Assembly (NCBI GenBank): GCA_937885015.1
Contig: CALAAS010000014.1
Coordinates: forward strand, 28,617 to 92,616
Direction: 5' to 3'
DNA length: 64,000 bases
Source of the DNA: an uncultured Clostridium sp.
GTDB taxonomy: Bacteria > Bacillota > Clostridia > Lachnospirales > Lachnospiraceae
The stretch's first letter is position 1. Every line of letters begins with the position of its first letter. The position numbers and the translations under genes are program-made. The notes beneath the pieces were generated by a model, which saw only the letters and a list, made by a program, of their open reading frames with translations, was not told the origin of the DNA and made no database searches. Positions 53,561-63,266 of the stretch are shown piece by piece.

Positions 53561-54640
53561 ATGAAAAAGAAAACAACTACACTTTTTACCGCCGCTCTGC
53601 TTTCCCTCTCTCTGATCGGCTGTTCCGGCTCCGGAGTTTCCGACAAAGCTCCCTCCGAAGCCGCCACGTCCAGCGAAGAAATCGCCGCGACACAGGAAAA
53701 TGCAGCTGAACCGCAGGAAAACTCCACCGAAAAGGATCTGGAAAAGGTCACGGTAATTCTTGACTACGTGGCCAATACCAATCACACCGGCATGTATGTG
53801 GCTCTGGATCAGGGATATTATAAAGAAGCCGGACTGGATGTGGAAATTATTGAACCCACAGAGGGCGCCACAGCAACACTGGTGGCAGTGGGAAAAGGCG
53901 ATTTTGGAATCAGCTATCAGGAAGATGTAACCATTGCTCTGACCTCCGCAGATCCTCTTCCCATTAAGGCGATCGCCGCTATTCTGCAGCACAATACCTC
54001 CGGTTTTGTGACCAGTGCCGACAAAAACATCGCCTCGCCCAGGGATTTCGAAGGAAAAACCTATGCAGGCTGGGGCGGCCCCGGGGAAGAGGCTGTGCTG
54101 AATGCCGTTATGACCCAGGCTGGAGCCGATTTTTCCAAACTCAACGTCGTAATCTCCGACGGTTCCGGGTTTGAAGCTTTAAAAGATAAGGTGGATATCA
54201 TGTGGTTTTTTGAAGGTTGGGACAATGTTACCTGCAAGCTGAATCATTTCCCCATCCACTACATGCCGGTGCGGGATCTGGATCCCCGCCTGGACTACTA
54301 CACTCCAGTTATCATCGCCAGCAATAAAACGCTTTCCGAACGCCCGGAAATGACGAAAAAGTTTTTATCCGCAACAGAAAAGGGTTACCGGTATGCCATT
54401 GAAAATCCCGATGAGAGTGCTGTGATTTTACAGAAATACGCTCCGGACTATTCCCTGGAAATGCTTACCATGTCCCAGGAATACCTTTCCTCTAAATACA
54501 TGGAAGACACGGATCAGTGGGGCGTCATGAAAGATCAGGTCTGGGACGGCTATACCGATTTCATGGTTGAATATGGAGTCATTGATAAGGCCATACCAGC
54601 TGCAGACTGCTACACCAACGAATTTCTTCCGGAGGCTTAA
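53561..54640 (+). CDS. Thiamine-precursor-binding lipoprotein (ThiY/NMT1-like)
   Basis: 359 aa: signal peptide with lipobox LIGC (C21), a low-complexity linker rich in E, A and S (about 25-60), and an NMT1/THI5-like binding domain (VILDYVANTNHTGMYVALDQGYYKEAGLDV, then GDFGISYQEDVTIAL and WFFEGWDN). Members bind pyrimidine precursors of thiamine. AAAAGGAG precedes the ATG. It lies between the permease and the ATPase genes. Confidence 0.92.
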   Translation: MKKKTTTLFTAALLSLSLIGCSGSGVSDKAPSEAATSSEEIAATQENAAEPQENSTEKDLEKVTVILDYVANTNHTGMYVALDQGYYKEAGLDVEIIEPTEGATATLVAVGKGDFGISYQEDVTIALTSADPLPIKAIAAILQHNTSGFVTSADKNIASPRDFEGKTYAGWGGPGEEAVLNAVMTQAGADFSKLNVVISDGSGFEALKDKVDIMWFFEGWDNVTCKLNHFPIHYMPVRDLDPRLDYYTPVIIASNKTLSERPEMTKKFLSATEKGYRYAIENPDESAVILQKYAPDYSLEMLTMSQEYLSSKYMEDTDQWGVMKDQVWDGYTDFMVEYGVIDKAIPAADCYTNEFLPEA

Positions 54641-54643
54641 ACC

Positions 54644-55390
54644 ATGATAAATCTATCCGTTGAGAACCTGACCTTTTCCTATGGAAACCGCCGGGTTCTA
54701 GAACGTGTAAACTTCCAGGCTAAAGCTGGTGAATTCGTAAGCCTTCTCGGTCCATCTGGCTGTGGAAAATCCACAATTCTCAAATTGCTGACCGGTGTTC
54801 TTACACCGGAAAGCGGCCGGATTCAAGTGGGAGAGGAGGAAATCCATGGCCTATCCGGGCATTTTGCCTATATGCCCCAAAACGATCTTCTCCTCCCCTG
54901 GAAAACCATCCTGGACAATGTATGTCTCTACGGAGAAATCCACGGTTCCCGGGAAAAGGCCCGCGCCGAAGCCTTGAAAAATTTTCCTCTCTTCGGACTT
55001 TCCGGTTATGAAAATAGCTACCCGTCCGCTCTTTCCGGAGGCATGCGCCAGAGGGCTGCTTTTCTGAGAACCGCCCTCTGCCAGGCGGACATTCTCCTGC
55101 TGGACGAACCCTTCGGTGCCCTGGACGTTATTACCCGGAGCGAAATGCAAGACTGGCTTCTGGCCATGCGCAGACAGCTGCGCCGAACCGTTCTTCTGGT
55201 AACCCACGATATGGATGAGGCCATCTATCTGTCAGACCGAATCCTGATCCTGCACCCGTCCCCCGCCGGAATCGTAAAGGAAATTCAAATTTCGGAGACA
55301 GAACGGTCCAGAGACTGGCTGTTCGAACAGGGGGCACTCCGAAAAGAAATCTCGCGGACCCTGCAGCACAAACAGGAGGAATTCCCATGA
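54644..55390 (+). CDS. Thiamine-precursor ABC transporter ATPase (ThiZ-like)
   Basis: 248-aa ABC ATPase of the SsuB/TauB type: Walker A GPSGCGKST (about 37-45), Q loop MPQNDLLLPW, signature LSGGMRQRAAFLR, Walker B ILLLDEPFGALD and H loop VTHDMDEA. GGAGG lies 8 nt before the ATG. It begins 3 bp after the binding-protein gene and overlaps the TatD gene by 4 bp. Confidence 0.93.
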   Translation: MINLSVENLTFSYGNRRVLERVNFQAKAGEFVSLLGPSGCGKSTILKLLTGVLTPESGRIQVGEEEIHGLSGHFAYMPQNDLLLPWKTILDNVCLYGEIHGSREKARAEALKNFPLFGLSGYENSYPSALSGGMRQRAAFLRTALCQADILLLDEPFGALDVITRSEMQDWLLAMRRQLRRTVLLVTHDMDEAIYLSDRILILHPSPAGIVKEIQISETERSRDWLFEQGALRKEISRTLQHKQEEFP

Positions 55391-56175
55391 AAGATCGTGT
55401 AATTCCCACAAACCACATGATTCATCCCTTTCTCACAGACGCCCACGCCCACATCGGCTCTGATGCTGAACTTGAGGAACGAGTCTCCCAGGGGATTTTA
55501 AGCCTTCTCTGTATTTCCTCGCCCCAGGAAGCCGAAATTCTCCTATCCCGCCCACAGCCATTTCTGATTCCCACAGCCGGCATCCATCCCTGGAGCGCCG
55601 ACTCCTTCTCTATGGAAAAAATGGAGTCCATTCTTACCGCCTGTCCCGTAATCGGAGAAATCGGTATGGACTCCGTCTGGTGTGATACCCCTCTGGCCAC
55701 GCAGGAACATGTATTCCGCCGTCAACTGACCCTGGCTGTACATCAGAAAAAGCCGGTTATCCTTCACACTAAGGGGGAGGAGGCACGAATCGCCTCCATC
55801 CTAAAAGAATATCCCGGCAAATATCTGGTTCACTGGTACTCCTGCGACCGATATCTGGAAGACTACCTGGCGCTTAACTGTTACTTTTCCATCGGTCCCG
55901 ACGTATTCTGGAACCCGGCCGTCCGCGCCGTCGCAAAACGCATTCCCATAGATCGGCTGCTTATTGAAACCGACGGCATGGGCGCCGTCCGCTGGGCCTG
56001 GGAAGAACAGCCGGAACAGGAACCCCTTTCCGCTCTGGCTCAAGTCCCCGTCTCCATCCGGGAGTCTCTCTCCCAGACCATTCGGGAGGTTGCCTCCATC
56101 CGAAATTGTTCAGAAATGGATCTGGCAGCACAAACCAGGGCCAATTTGATAAACGGATTTCTGCAGCATTCATGA
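55387..56175 (+). CDS. TatD-family metal-dependent hydrolase in a thiamine operon
   Basis: 262 aa, TIM-barrel hydrolase. All TatD metal ligands are present: DAHAH (H20, H22), the glutamate of GEIGMD, histidines in ILHTKG and VHWYS, and the aspartate of IETDG. TatD proteins are usually nucleases, but this one is shorter on the nuclease hallmark loops and is translationally coupled (ATGA) to a thiamine-precursor importer under a TPP riboswitch. A role in processing the imported precursor is possible (inference). Confidence 0.85.
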   Translation: MKDRVIPTNHMIHPFLTDAHAHIGSDAELEERVSQGILSLLCISSPQEAEILLSRPQPFLIPTAGIHPWSADSFSMEKMESILTACPVIGEIGMDSVWCDTPLATQEHVFRRQLTLAVHQKKPVILHTKGEEARIASILKEYPGKYLVHWYSCDRYLEDYLALNCYFSIGPDVFWNPAVRAVAKRIPIDRLLIETDGMGAVRWAWEEQPEQEPLSALAQVPVSIRESLSQTIREVASIRNCSEMDLAAQTRANLINGFLQHS

Positions 56176-56183
56176 CGCCCCTT

Positions 56184-56939
56184 CTAATAGGCAGCCAGAT
56201 CGCTCTCCTGCTGCACCACAATAATCTTCGTGCCTGCATCTACCTGGCAAACCACCTGTTTCATATATTCCTCCGGAATGCTGATGCAGCCGGAAGTTCC
56301 TGTATTATTGGAACTTTTGGGACAATGAAGGAAAATGGCAGAGCCTTTTCCCGGCACACAGTCCGGATTATAGTCCAGCACCAGCCCGTAATTATACTGG
56401 GGGGCCTGACGCATCAGATCTTCTGCGGAATTCCAGTCTTTTTCCACCAGATTCGTATTGGCCAGCCGGTTATAATACCGGCTGCTGCTGTCATCCACAT
56501 AGTAATCCCCCTCCACAATCTGATGATAAGGAAGAATGGTTCCCGGATTCTCTTTCAGACCAAATGCCGAAGAAAAATGATATACACCACAGGGAGTTTT
56601 TTTATCGCCCTCCGTCTTCTTTGCTGTAATTCCAAACATCCCGCTGACCGCCTCCACTGAAAGAACCGGAACCAGCCGCCCGCTCTCATCCCGCTGATAC
56701 CAGCTTAAATTTCCCTTGGCCGGATCCAGGGTATTTCCAACCACGACAATCAGCTGCGTGGCGTCTTCTGCGGCCTGCAAAGTATTCACATCGCCACTAT
56801 AAACAGCCGCCTGCTCTGCCAGCGCAATTTCCTGAGCGGGGCCCGTTGCTTCGCCCCTTGCAAAGGCGGTTGCCGGACTGACTGCTGCAAAAATAAAGCT
56901 CAAAACAACCGGTTTCCAAATATTTTTATACAGTTTCAT
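56184..56939 (-). CDS. L,D-transpeptidase (YkuD-type), secreted
   Basis: 251 aa with an N-terminal signal peptide (hydrophobic 9-28, cleavage near AFA-RG). The YkuD catalytic motif is HCPKSSNNTGTSGCISIP with the nucleophile cysteine in SGC; GDKKTPCGVYHF is the usual upstream strand. Such enzymes form 3-3 peptidoglycan cross-links or act on the cell wall. ATG 56939 lies inside the preceding gene (14-bp overlap), with GGGAGAA upstream. Converges with the TatD gene, 8 bp apart. Confidence 0.88.
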   Translation of the reverse strand: MKLYKNIWKPVVLSFIFAAVSPATAFARGEATGPAQEIALAEQAAVYSGDVNTLQAAEDATQLIVVVGNTLDPAKGNLSWYQRDESGRLVPVLSVEAVSGMFGITAKKTEGDKKTPCGVYHFSSAFGLKENPGTILPYHQIVEGDYYVDDSSSRYYNRLANTNLVEKDWNSAEDLMRQAPQYNYGLVLDYNPDCVPGKGSAIFLHCPKSSNNTGTSGCISIPEEYMKQVVCQVDAGTKIIVVQQESDLAAY

Positions 56940-58299
56940 GATTTTTTCTCCCATCTCTCCTCTTTTTTTCCATCTGTGCCGCCAGGAGACGGTCCAAATA
57001 GACAGATTTGAACTGTTTGCTGGCCAGAGCCTGTTTGACCGGCGGCAATTTTAAAATCACCGCCAATACGGAAGCCAGAGCCCGGTGGTCCGCAAACGCC
57101 CCATTATCAAACACCAGATTCTGCAGTGTGCCTTTTTCAATCGCTTGCAGCACGAATCGGTGTGTGCTGTTGACCGGTGTAATAATCTGAACCGGCCGCC
57201 TCTCCATGGAAATAGCTCCAGACGGACAGTTTCGGGCGCAGATTCCACATCCCAGACAGATTTCTCCGTCCAGCACTGCTTTTCTCTTCTTTTTCCCGCC
57301 TGCAGGCACAGCGTCTCCCTGCAATTCTCCCGGAACCAGGTTCTTTCCCTCCTGAAATTCCTCTACTTTCATAGCCAGAACCGGACAGGCCTTCTCACAC
57401 TTCCCGCAGCCGATACACCTCTCCTCCCGAATCGCAGGAATATAATTGGTGGTTGCCACTGGCTGCATAGGGGCAAATCGCCTGGCAGCCTGCAGCGCCT
57501 CGCAGCAGCATCCGCAGCAATTGCAGATGAACGCCGGATATTCCCGCACATTTTCACCAATCTGCACCAGATTGGCCTCATAAGACCGCTCCAGCGCATC
57601 CATGGCCTCTTCTCTGGAAATCAGACGGGCATGGCCGCCATGCTCCGCCAGAGAGCGGGCCACATTTCCAAACGTCAGACAGACGTCCATCGGTGCCCCG
57701 ATTTCACAGGGATGACCGGCATGGGCGGCCTTATGGCGGCAGTAACAAAGTCCCAGACCAATATACTCCGCCTCTTCCACAATATGACTGGCCCGCTCAT
57801 AGTCCAAAATGTGGTTCATCCTGTCATTTCCCAGAACCGGCTCCTGGACAAATACCCGCCCCAGTTTCGTCTCCGTAGCATAAAACAGATCCTTGACAAA
57901 ATCCTCTTCCACATTCATATACTGATAGTACAGCTCGCTTAAATATTTCTGATCAATATCTCCCCGGGTCCGCATCAATGCAAATTCAAAAAATCCAGCC
58001 ATAGGCGGTGGAATCACAAATTTCCGGACTCCATTGTGCCAGGAATCCACCAGCAGCGCTTTTTCACACAGATGATCCAGTACCCGCTCCGCCCGAGCCT
58101 CGGAAGTATTCCAGATCCGGACCGCCCGTTTCAGGGTAAAGGGGCGAACCGGAAGCATCGCCATCACCCGGGCCTCTTTCTCCGTAAACAGTACCTGCAA
58201 AATCCTATAAAGCGTCTCAGATGCCGGAGCTCCCTGGGTGAACCAGTTGATCCGCTGCTCCAGGCTCTGATACGCATCCTTCGATGTATTATGTCCCAT
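56926..58299 (-). CDS. Winged-helix/4Fe-4S ferredoxin protein
   Basis: 457 aa. N-terminal helical, winged-helix-like region (about 20-110). The middle has an unusual cysteine set: CYCRHKAAHAGHPC, a later DVCLTFG, and CNCCGCCC. Two ferredoxin motifs follow: CIGCGKCEKACPVLA and CLGCGICARNCPSGA. This suggests a redox protein with two 4Fe-4S clusters and a further metal site. ATG 58299 (AAGGA 9 nt upstream) is preferred over GTG 58305. Overlaps the L,D-transpeptidase gene. No specific partner recognised. Confidence 0.85.
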   Translation of the reverse strand: MGHNTSKDAYQSLEQRINWFTQGAPASETLYRILQVLFTEKEARVMAMLPVRPFTLKRAVRIWNTSEARAERVLDHLCEKALLVDSWHNGVRKFVIPPPMAGFFEFALMRTRGDIDQKYLSELYYQYMNVEEDFVKDLFYATETKLGRVFVQEPVLGNDRMNHILDYERASHIVEEAEYIGLGLCYCRHKAAHAGHPCEIGAPMDVCLTFGNVARSLAEHGGHARLISREEAMDALERSYEANLVQIGENVREYPAFICNCCGCCCEALQAARRFAPMQPVATTNYIPAIREERCIGCGKCEKACPVLAMKVEEFQEGKNLVPGELQGDAVPAGGKKKRKAVLDGEICLGCGICARNCPSGAISMERRPVQIITPVNSTHRFVLQAIEKGTLQNLVFDNGAFADHRALASVLAVILKLPPVKQALASKQFKSVYLDRLLAAQMEKKRRDGRKNHETV

Positions 58300-58353
58300 A
58301 TTCACGTTTCCTTTCCCCGCGGGCTTACGCCCGACGTTTTGTTTCCTGTAGGC

Positions 58354-59172
58354 CTACCCGATGGTAATCTCCATGCCTGTATACAGGGACTGCACCCGAT
58401 CGCCCAGTTCTTCCTGAAGAATGGCCATCGCCCGTTCTCCGGTGCAGTGCCCCGTATAAATGGCTCCAATCTCCGTTTCTCTGACCCTCTTTGCCAGGGC
58501 ACGCACCATCTCATCAGAAGAACGGAACAGGTGAAGGCCTCCGATCAGAGCTGCAATCCGTTTCCCTGGCCAGGCAGCCTCCGTCTCCCGGATAATTGTA
58601 TCCGCCCCGCCGTGGGAACAGCTGTTAAATACCACCAATCCATCTCTGGTGTCAACAACCAGGCTCTGCTCATGGGAAAAATCATCCGGTATCCAGCGAA
58701 AGCCTCGGCGCACATACATCTTTGCCCGACGGCCTGCCTCCTCCAGTCCCGGCGTCTTATGGGGAAGCAGGGTAATTCCCGGAAACAGTTCCACGTCCCC
58801 ATCTGCATAACGAATCCGGGAAGCAAACTCTTTCAGATAGCCTTTATGGATCCCGATATAATGGTAAAATATCTTATTTTTTTTCCGGTAGCAGTTCTCC
58901 CCTGCCCCTTTTCGAAGATAAAATGGCGCATGATCATTGCGCTCAAAAAAGGCAGCCAGCCCATCCGAATGGTCATAATGGGCGTGAGACAGAACGCCGC
59001 AGTCTGCCTGATCCAGCGAAATTCCCAGCGCATCCGCATTCTTTGCAAACGTTTCCGAGGATCCCGTATCCAGAAGAATCCGATGGCCATCCTGCTCAAT
59101 CCAGACAGAAAGTCCCCACTCCGGCACCAGAGAATCCTTCGTATTATTATCAATCAAAATTGTCGCTTTCAT
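58354..59172 (-). CDS. Metallo-beta-lactamase-fold hydrolase
   Basis: 272 aa. Metal motif SHAHYDHSDG (HxHxDH), a further histidine in NSCSHGG and a late one in TGHCTGERA. It resembles the MBL group annotated as dihydropteroate-type/RFA-phosphate-synthase-like hydrolases (DTGSSETFAKNADALG at the N-terminus); the substrate cannot be read. GGGAGG precedes ATG 59172. It lies 54 bp upstream of the ferredoxin-protein gene on the same strand. Confidence 0.88.
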   Translation of the reverse strand: MKATILIDNNTKDSLVPEWGLSVWIEQDGHRILLDTGSSETFAKNADALGISLDQADCGVLSHAHYDHSDGLAAFFERNDHAPFYLRKGAGENCYRKKNKIFYHYIGIHKGYLKEFASRIRYADGDVELFPGITLLPHKTPGLEEAGRRAKMYVRRGFRWIPDDFSHEQSLVVDTRDGLVVFNSCSHGGADTIIRETEAAWPGKRIAALIGGLHLFRSSDEMVRALAKRVRETEIGAIYTGHCTGERAMAILQEELGDRVQSLYTGMEITIG

Positions 59173-59295
59173 TCCAAAACCTCCCAGCTTTTCCGATTAT
59201 CCAGCCTGTTTTCACATTACACAGCTGAGTCCGTATTTTCATTATACATGATTTAAATGAAAAAGGAACTGGCTTCTTCTTGTTTCTGCCTTTCC

Positions 59296-59324
59296 TTTAC
59301 ATTTTTCACTCCATATGTTACACT
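59296..59324 (+). promoter_or_regulatory. MATE exporter promoter
   Basis: TTTACA (59296-59301), 17-bp spacer, TACACT (59319-59324), leaving a leader of about 85 nt. The region 59173-59416 holds nothing else I recognise. Confidence 0.55.
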
Positions 59325-59416
59325 TTAGGATGCATTTGATGGTACATTACAAATCACCGTCATTTTTTATGTACATAGATAATTTTCAATTCAAAATTTA
59401 GGAGTATGAAACTATC

Positions 59417-60754
59417 ATGAAAAAAGATATGACCTCCGGAACAGAATGGAAAACCATTCTGCGCTTTTCTCTCCCCATTATGGGGGCAAATCTGCTGCAG
59501 GTTCTCTATAACCTGGCCGACAGCGTGATTGTCGGCAATTTTATCAGCTCCACTGCGCTGGGAGCCGTAGGACTGACCAGCTCCATGACCTGGCTTCTGG
59601 TCAATGTCTGCACCTCTCTGGGGGCCGGTGTCAATATCGCCTCTGCTCAGTTTTTCGGCGCTAAAAAAGAAACGGAAATCCGGGAGACCATTGCCGCTTC
59701 CTACCTGATGACGGTCATCCTGAGCCTGTGCATGATTGCAGCCTGTTTTCTATTTGCACGCCCCCTCATCGCCGGATTCCTGCAGGCCCCGGAAGAGATG
59801 CTGGCAGACAGCATGACCTATTTTCTCATTTACAGCGCGGGTATCATATTCCAGCTGCTGTATAATGTAACCTACGGCATCCTGCGGGCCCACGGCGACT
59901 CCCGCGGCGCACTGATTTTTCTTCTAATCTCCGCCATACTCAACGTCATTCTGGACTGTATTTTTATTGTAGTCTTTCACATGGGGGTGGCCGGAGCCGC
60001 CATTGCCACCGTCATCGCCCAGGCAGGATCTGCCATTGCCAGTATGCTTTATCTGGCGCGGCTGTTCCCGGAACTGATTCCCAACCCCCGGTATCTGTAT
60101 GCCTGGAAAAAACAGGCTCTGCTTCTGACCCGGCTCAGTGTTCCCATCGCCCTGCAGACGGCCGTCAACTCTGTTGGCTTTATTATCCTGCAGCGCCTGA
60201 TCAACTCCTTCGGTACCCCCAGCATTGAAGGCTATTCCGCCATGCTGAAGGTCGAACAACTGGCCCATATACCCTCCCAGAGCTTTAATGTGGCTATCTC
60301 CAGCTTTGCCGGTCAGAATATTGGAGCCGGAAAGACAGAGCGGGCCCGAAAGGGATACCGCTCCACCGTTACCATGGGAATTCTCATCAGCATCAGCATC
60401 AGTGCTGTGGTTCTCCTCTTTGATGAACCGCTTCTGGGCATTTTCAATATTACCGGCGAATCCCTGCGAAGAGGGCGAGAGCATCTGGATATTCTCATGT
60501 TCTTTATCTGGGTCAACACCATTACTAACATCACCTGCGGCTTCCTGCAGGGAGCCGGGGATGTCCGGGTTCCAGCTATCTCCGGTTTCGTAAACCTAGG
60601 AATCCGGTTGGCCCTCTCCTTTTTGCTGGCCGTGACACCGGTGGCCTTCCGTTGCTACTACGTCAGCATGCCGCCGGCCTGGATCATCGCAAGCCTGGTG
60701 GTTATTCTGCGTTACCGCAGCGGAAAATGGCAAAAATACCGGCTGGTATCATAA
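59417..60754 (+). CDS. MATE-family efflux transporter
   Basis: 445 aa with 12 predicted membrane segments in two homologous halves. MATE landmarks: LPIMGANLLQVLYNLADSVIVGNF near the N-terminus, QFFGAKKE, and the second-half GQNIGAGKTERARKGYR loop. Exports drugs or metabolites by sodium or proton antiport; substrate unknown. The start is behind TAGGAG (13 nt). Convergent with leuS across a strong terminator. Confidence 0.92.
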   Translation: MKKDMTSGTEWKTILRFSLPIMGANLLQVLYNLADSVIVGNFISSTALGAVGLTSSMTWLLVNVCTSLGAGVNIASAQFFGAKKETEIRETIAASYLMTVILSLCMIAACFLFARPLIAGFLQAPEEMLADSMTYFLIYSAGIIFQLLYNVTYGILRAHGDSRGALIFLLISAILNVILDCIFIVVFHMGVAGAAIATVIAQAGSAIASMLYLARLFPELIPNPRYLYAWKKQALLLTRLSVPIALQTAVNSVGFIILQRLINSFGTPSIEGYSAMLKVEQLAHIPSQSFNVAISSFAGQNIGAGKTERARKGYRSTVTMGILISISISAVVLLFDEPLLGIFNITGESLRRGREHLDILMFFIWVNTITNITCGFLQGAGDVRVPAISGFVNLGIRLALSFLLAVTPVAFRCYYVSMPPAWIIASLVVILRYRSGKWQKYRLVS

Positions 60755-60763
60755 AAGAATCTA

Positions 60764-60811
60764 AAAGAAACCGCTCATGGCAGCTCTCAGGCCACCATGA
60801 GCGGTTTCTTT
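60764..60811. terminator. Bidirectional terminator
   Basis: Arms AAAGAAACCGCTCATGG and CCATGAGCGGTTTCTTT pair perfectly over 17 bp; serves the MATE and leuS genes. Confidence 0.92.
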
Positions 60812-60827
60812 CTTATTCTGTTACACC

Positions 60828-63242
60828 TTATTTTACAACCAGGTTTACAATCCGCCCCGGTACATAAATCTCTTTGACAACTGTCTTTCCTTCCAGCTTG
60901 TCCTTTACTGCCTCTTTTCCGGCTGCAATGGCATCTTCCTTGGAAATATCCGCGGCCAGCATAACTGTCGCACGCACCTTTCCATTGATCTGAACGCCGA
61001 TTTCCTTCTCATCGTCCTTCATCATCTCTTCATTGCACTCTGGCCAGGAAGCATGAAATACACTGTCCGTTCCGCCAAGCTCCTGCCACATTTCTTCGCC
61101 CAGATGCGGTGCAAAGGGGGCCAGCAGGATGGTAAAGGTTCGCAGGGTCTCCTTATCAATACCGCCCTCTTTCTTTGCCAGCTCGATGAACTTGTTGTTG
61201 TATTCCATAAATCCGGAAACAACGGTATTCAGGCTGAACTGCTCAAAACGCTGCTCAATATCGAAGACCAGTCTGTGACGGAGTTTGATCATCTCCTTCG
61301 TTGCCTCCACATCCTTGTCCTTATTGCTCATAACCAGGTTATAGAAGCGGTTCAGGAATCGTGATACACCCTCAATTCCACGGTCATCCCACTCGGCATC
61401 CAGCTCCGGCGGTCCCACAAACAGCTCATAAAGGCGCAGGGAATCACAGCCATAATCCCGTACCAAATCGTCCGGCGATACCACATTTCCCTTGGACTTG
61501 CTCATCTTGATTCCGTTCTTACCGGTAATCATACCCTGATTGAACAGCTTCTTAAAGGGTTCGTCAAAATCAATCACGCCAATGTCATACAGGAATTTGG
61601 TGTAGAACCGGGAATAGAGAAGGTGAAGCACCGCATGTTCTACACCGCCGATGTACATATCCACCGGAAGATATTTGTCCGCCCGCTCTTTTGATACCAG
61701 TTCTTTATCGTTTTTATTATCCACATAGCGCAGGAAATACCAGGAAGAACCGGCCCACTGGGGCATGGTATTGGTCTCTCTCTTTGCCGGGCCGCCGCAG
61801 CAGGGACAGGTGGTGTTGACCCACTCGTCAATGGCTGCCAGAGGAGATTCTCCGGTTCCGGTGGGCTGATAACTCTCCACCTTGGGCAGCTCCAGCGGAA
61901 GCTGATCCTCCGGAACGGGAACGTTTCCGCATTTCTCACAGTGAACAATCGGGATCGGCTCGCCCCAGTAACGCTGACGGGAGAATACCCAGTCACGCAG
62001 CTTATAATTGACTCTCTTGTGGCCCAGGCCCCGCTTCTCAATCATTTCCGGCGCTTCTTTTTTGAGCACTGCGGACTCCATGCCATTCCATTCGCCGGAA
62101 TTGATCATGGTTCCAGATGCCTCGGTATAAGCCTCCGTCATATTTTCAATCTCTTTTCCGTCTTTGGCAATAACCTGAATGATCGGAATATTGAATTTTT
62201 TCGCAAATTCAAAATCACGGTCATCGTGGGCCGGAACGCACATGATGGCACCAGTACCGTAATCAGCCAGAACATAGTCGGAAAGCCAGATGGGCACCTG
62301 GGCTCCGCTCAAAGGATTGATGGCATAGGAACCCGTAAATACACCAGTTTTCTCCTTATCCTGAAGACGATCCACATTGGAACGCATGGAGGAATCAAAA
62401 ATGTATTTCTCCACTGCCTCTCTGGTCTCCTCCGTTGCCAGGCTCTTTGCCATGGCATGCTCCGGTGCCAGAACCATGAAAGTAGCGCCGTACAGCGTAT
62501 CCGGGCGTGTGGTGTAAACCGTGATCTTCTCATCCCGGCCTTCAACCTGGAAATCCACCTCTGCACCGTAGGATTTTCCGATCCACTCGGTCTGCATCTT
62601 TTTAACCTTTTCCGGCCAGTCCAGCTTATCCAGATCATTTAAGAGGCGATCTGCGTATGCCGTGATCTTCAGCATCCACTGGCGCAGATTTTTCTTCGTT
62701 ACCGGTGTGCCGCAGCGCTCGCAGCAGCCATTTACCACTTCTTCATTGGCAAGACCCGTCTTACAGGAAGGACACCAGTTAATGGGGAACTCCTTCTCAT
62801 AGGCCAGTCCTTTTTTAAACATCTGCACAAAAATCCACTGCGTCCATTTATAGAATGCCGGATCTGTGGTATTTACCTCCATATCCCAGTCATAGATCGC
62901 CGCAATCTCATTGATCTGTCTCTTGATATTCTTCACATTGGATGCCGTGGAAATGGCCGGATGAACCCCCATTTTGATGGCATAGTTCTCAGCCGGAAGG
63001 CCAAAAGCGTCCCAACCCATGGGATGAATCACATATTTTCCGCGCAGCAGCTGATACCGGCTCCACACATCCGAAATGACATAGCCTCTCCAGTGGCCCA
63101 CATGAAGGCCGCTTCCCGACGGATATGGGAACATATCCAGACAGTAATATTTCTCTTTTTTCCCATCATTGACATTGATGGGATTCTTTTCCCAGTTTTC
63201 CCGCCACTTCTTCTCAATGGCAGTGTGATTATACTGTGACAT
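60828..63242 (-). CDS. leuS: Leucine--tRNA ligase
   Basis: 804-aa class I synthetase. HIGH-type motif PYPSGSGLHVGHWRGY at about 37-52, editing domain about 220-400 (TTRPDTLYGATFMVLAPEH), KMSKSKGN signature, and C-terminal anticodon-binding domain. Two Cys pairs (CPSC, CERC; CEKC, CPCC) mark zinc-binding insertions. CAGGAGG precedes ATG 63242. Controlled by a T-box leader, with a MITE-like insertion between leader and gene. Confidence 0.96.
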   Translation of the reverse strand: MSQYNHTAIEKKWRENWEKNPINVNDGKKEKYYCLDMFPYPSGSGLHVGHWRGYVISDVWSRYQLLRGKYVIHPMGWDAFGLPAENYAIKMGVHPAISTASNVKNIKRQINEIAAIYDWDMEVNTTDPAFYKWTQWIFVQMFKKGLAYEKEFPINWCPSCKTGLANEEVVNGCCERCGTPVTKKNLRQWMLKITAYADRLLNDLDKLDWPEKVKKMQTEWIGKSYGAEVDFQVEGRDEKITVYTTRPDTLYGATFMVLAPEHAMAKSLATEETREAVEKYIFDSSMRSNVDRLQDKEKTGVFTGSYAINPLSGAQVPIWLSDYVLADYGTGAIMCVPAHDDRDFEFAKKFNIPIIQVIAKDGKEIENMTEAYTEASGTMINSGEWNGMESAVLKKEAPEMIEKRGLGHKRVNYKLRDWVFSRQRYWGEPIPIVHCEKCGNVPVPEDQLPLELPKVESYQPTGTGESPLAAIDEWVNTTCPCCGGPAKRETNTMPQWAGSSWYFLRYVDNKNDKELVSKERADKYLPVDMYIGGVEHAVLHLLYSRFYTKFLYDIGVIDFDEPFKKLFNQGMITGKNGIKMSKSKGNVVSPDDLVRDYGCDSLRLYELFVGPPELDAEWDDRGIEGVSRFLNRFYNLVMSNKDKDVEATKEMIKLRHRLVFDIEQRFEQFSLNTVVSGFMEYNNKFIELAKKEGGIDKETLRTFTILLAPFAPHLGEEMWQELGGTDSVFHASWPECNEEMMKDDEKEIGVQINGKVRATVMLAADISKEDAIAAGKEAVKDKLEGKTVVKEIYVPGRIVNLVVK

Positions 63243-63266
63243 CCTTTTTTCCTCCTGTTGATTTTA

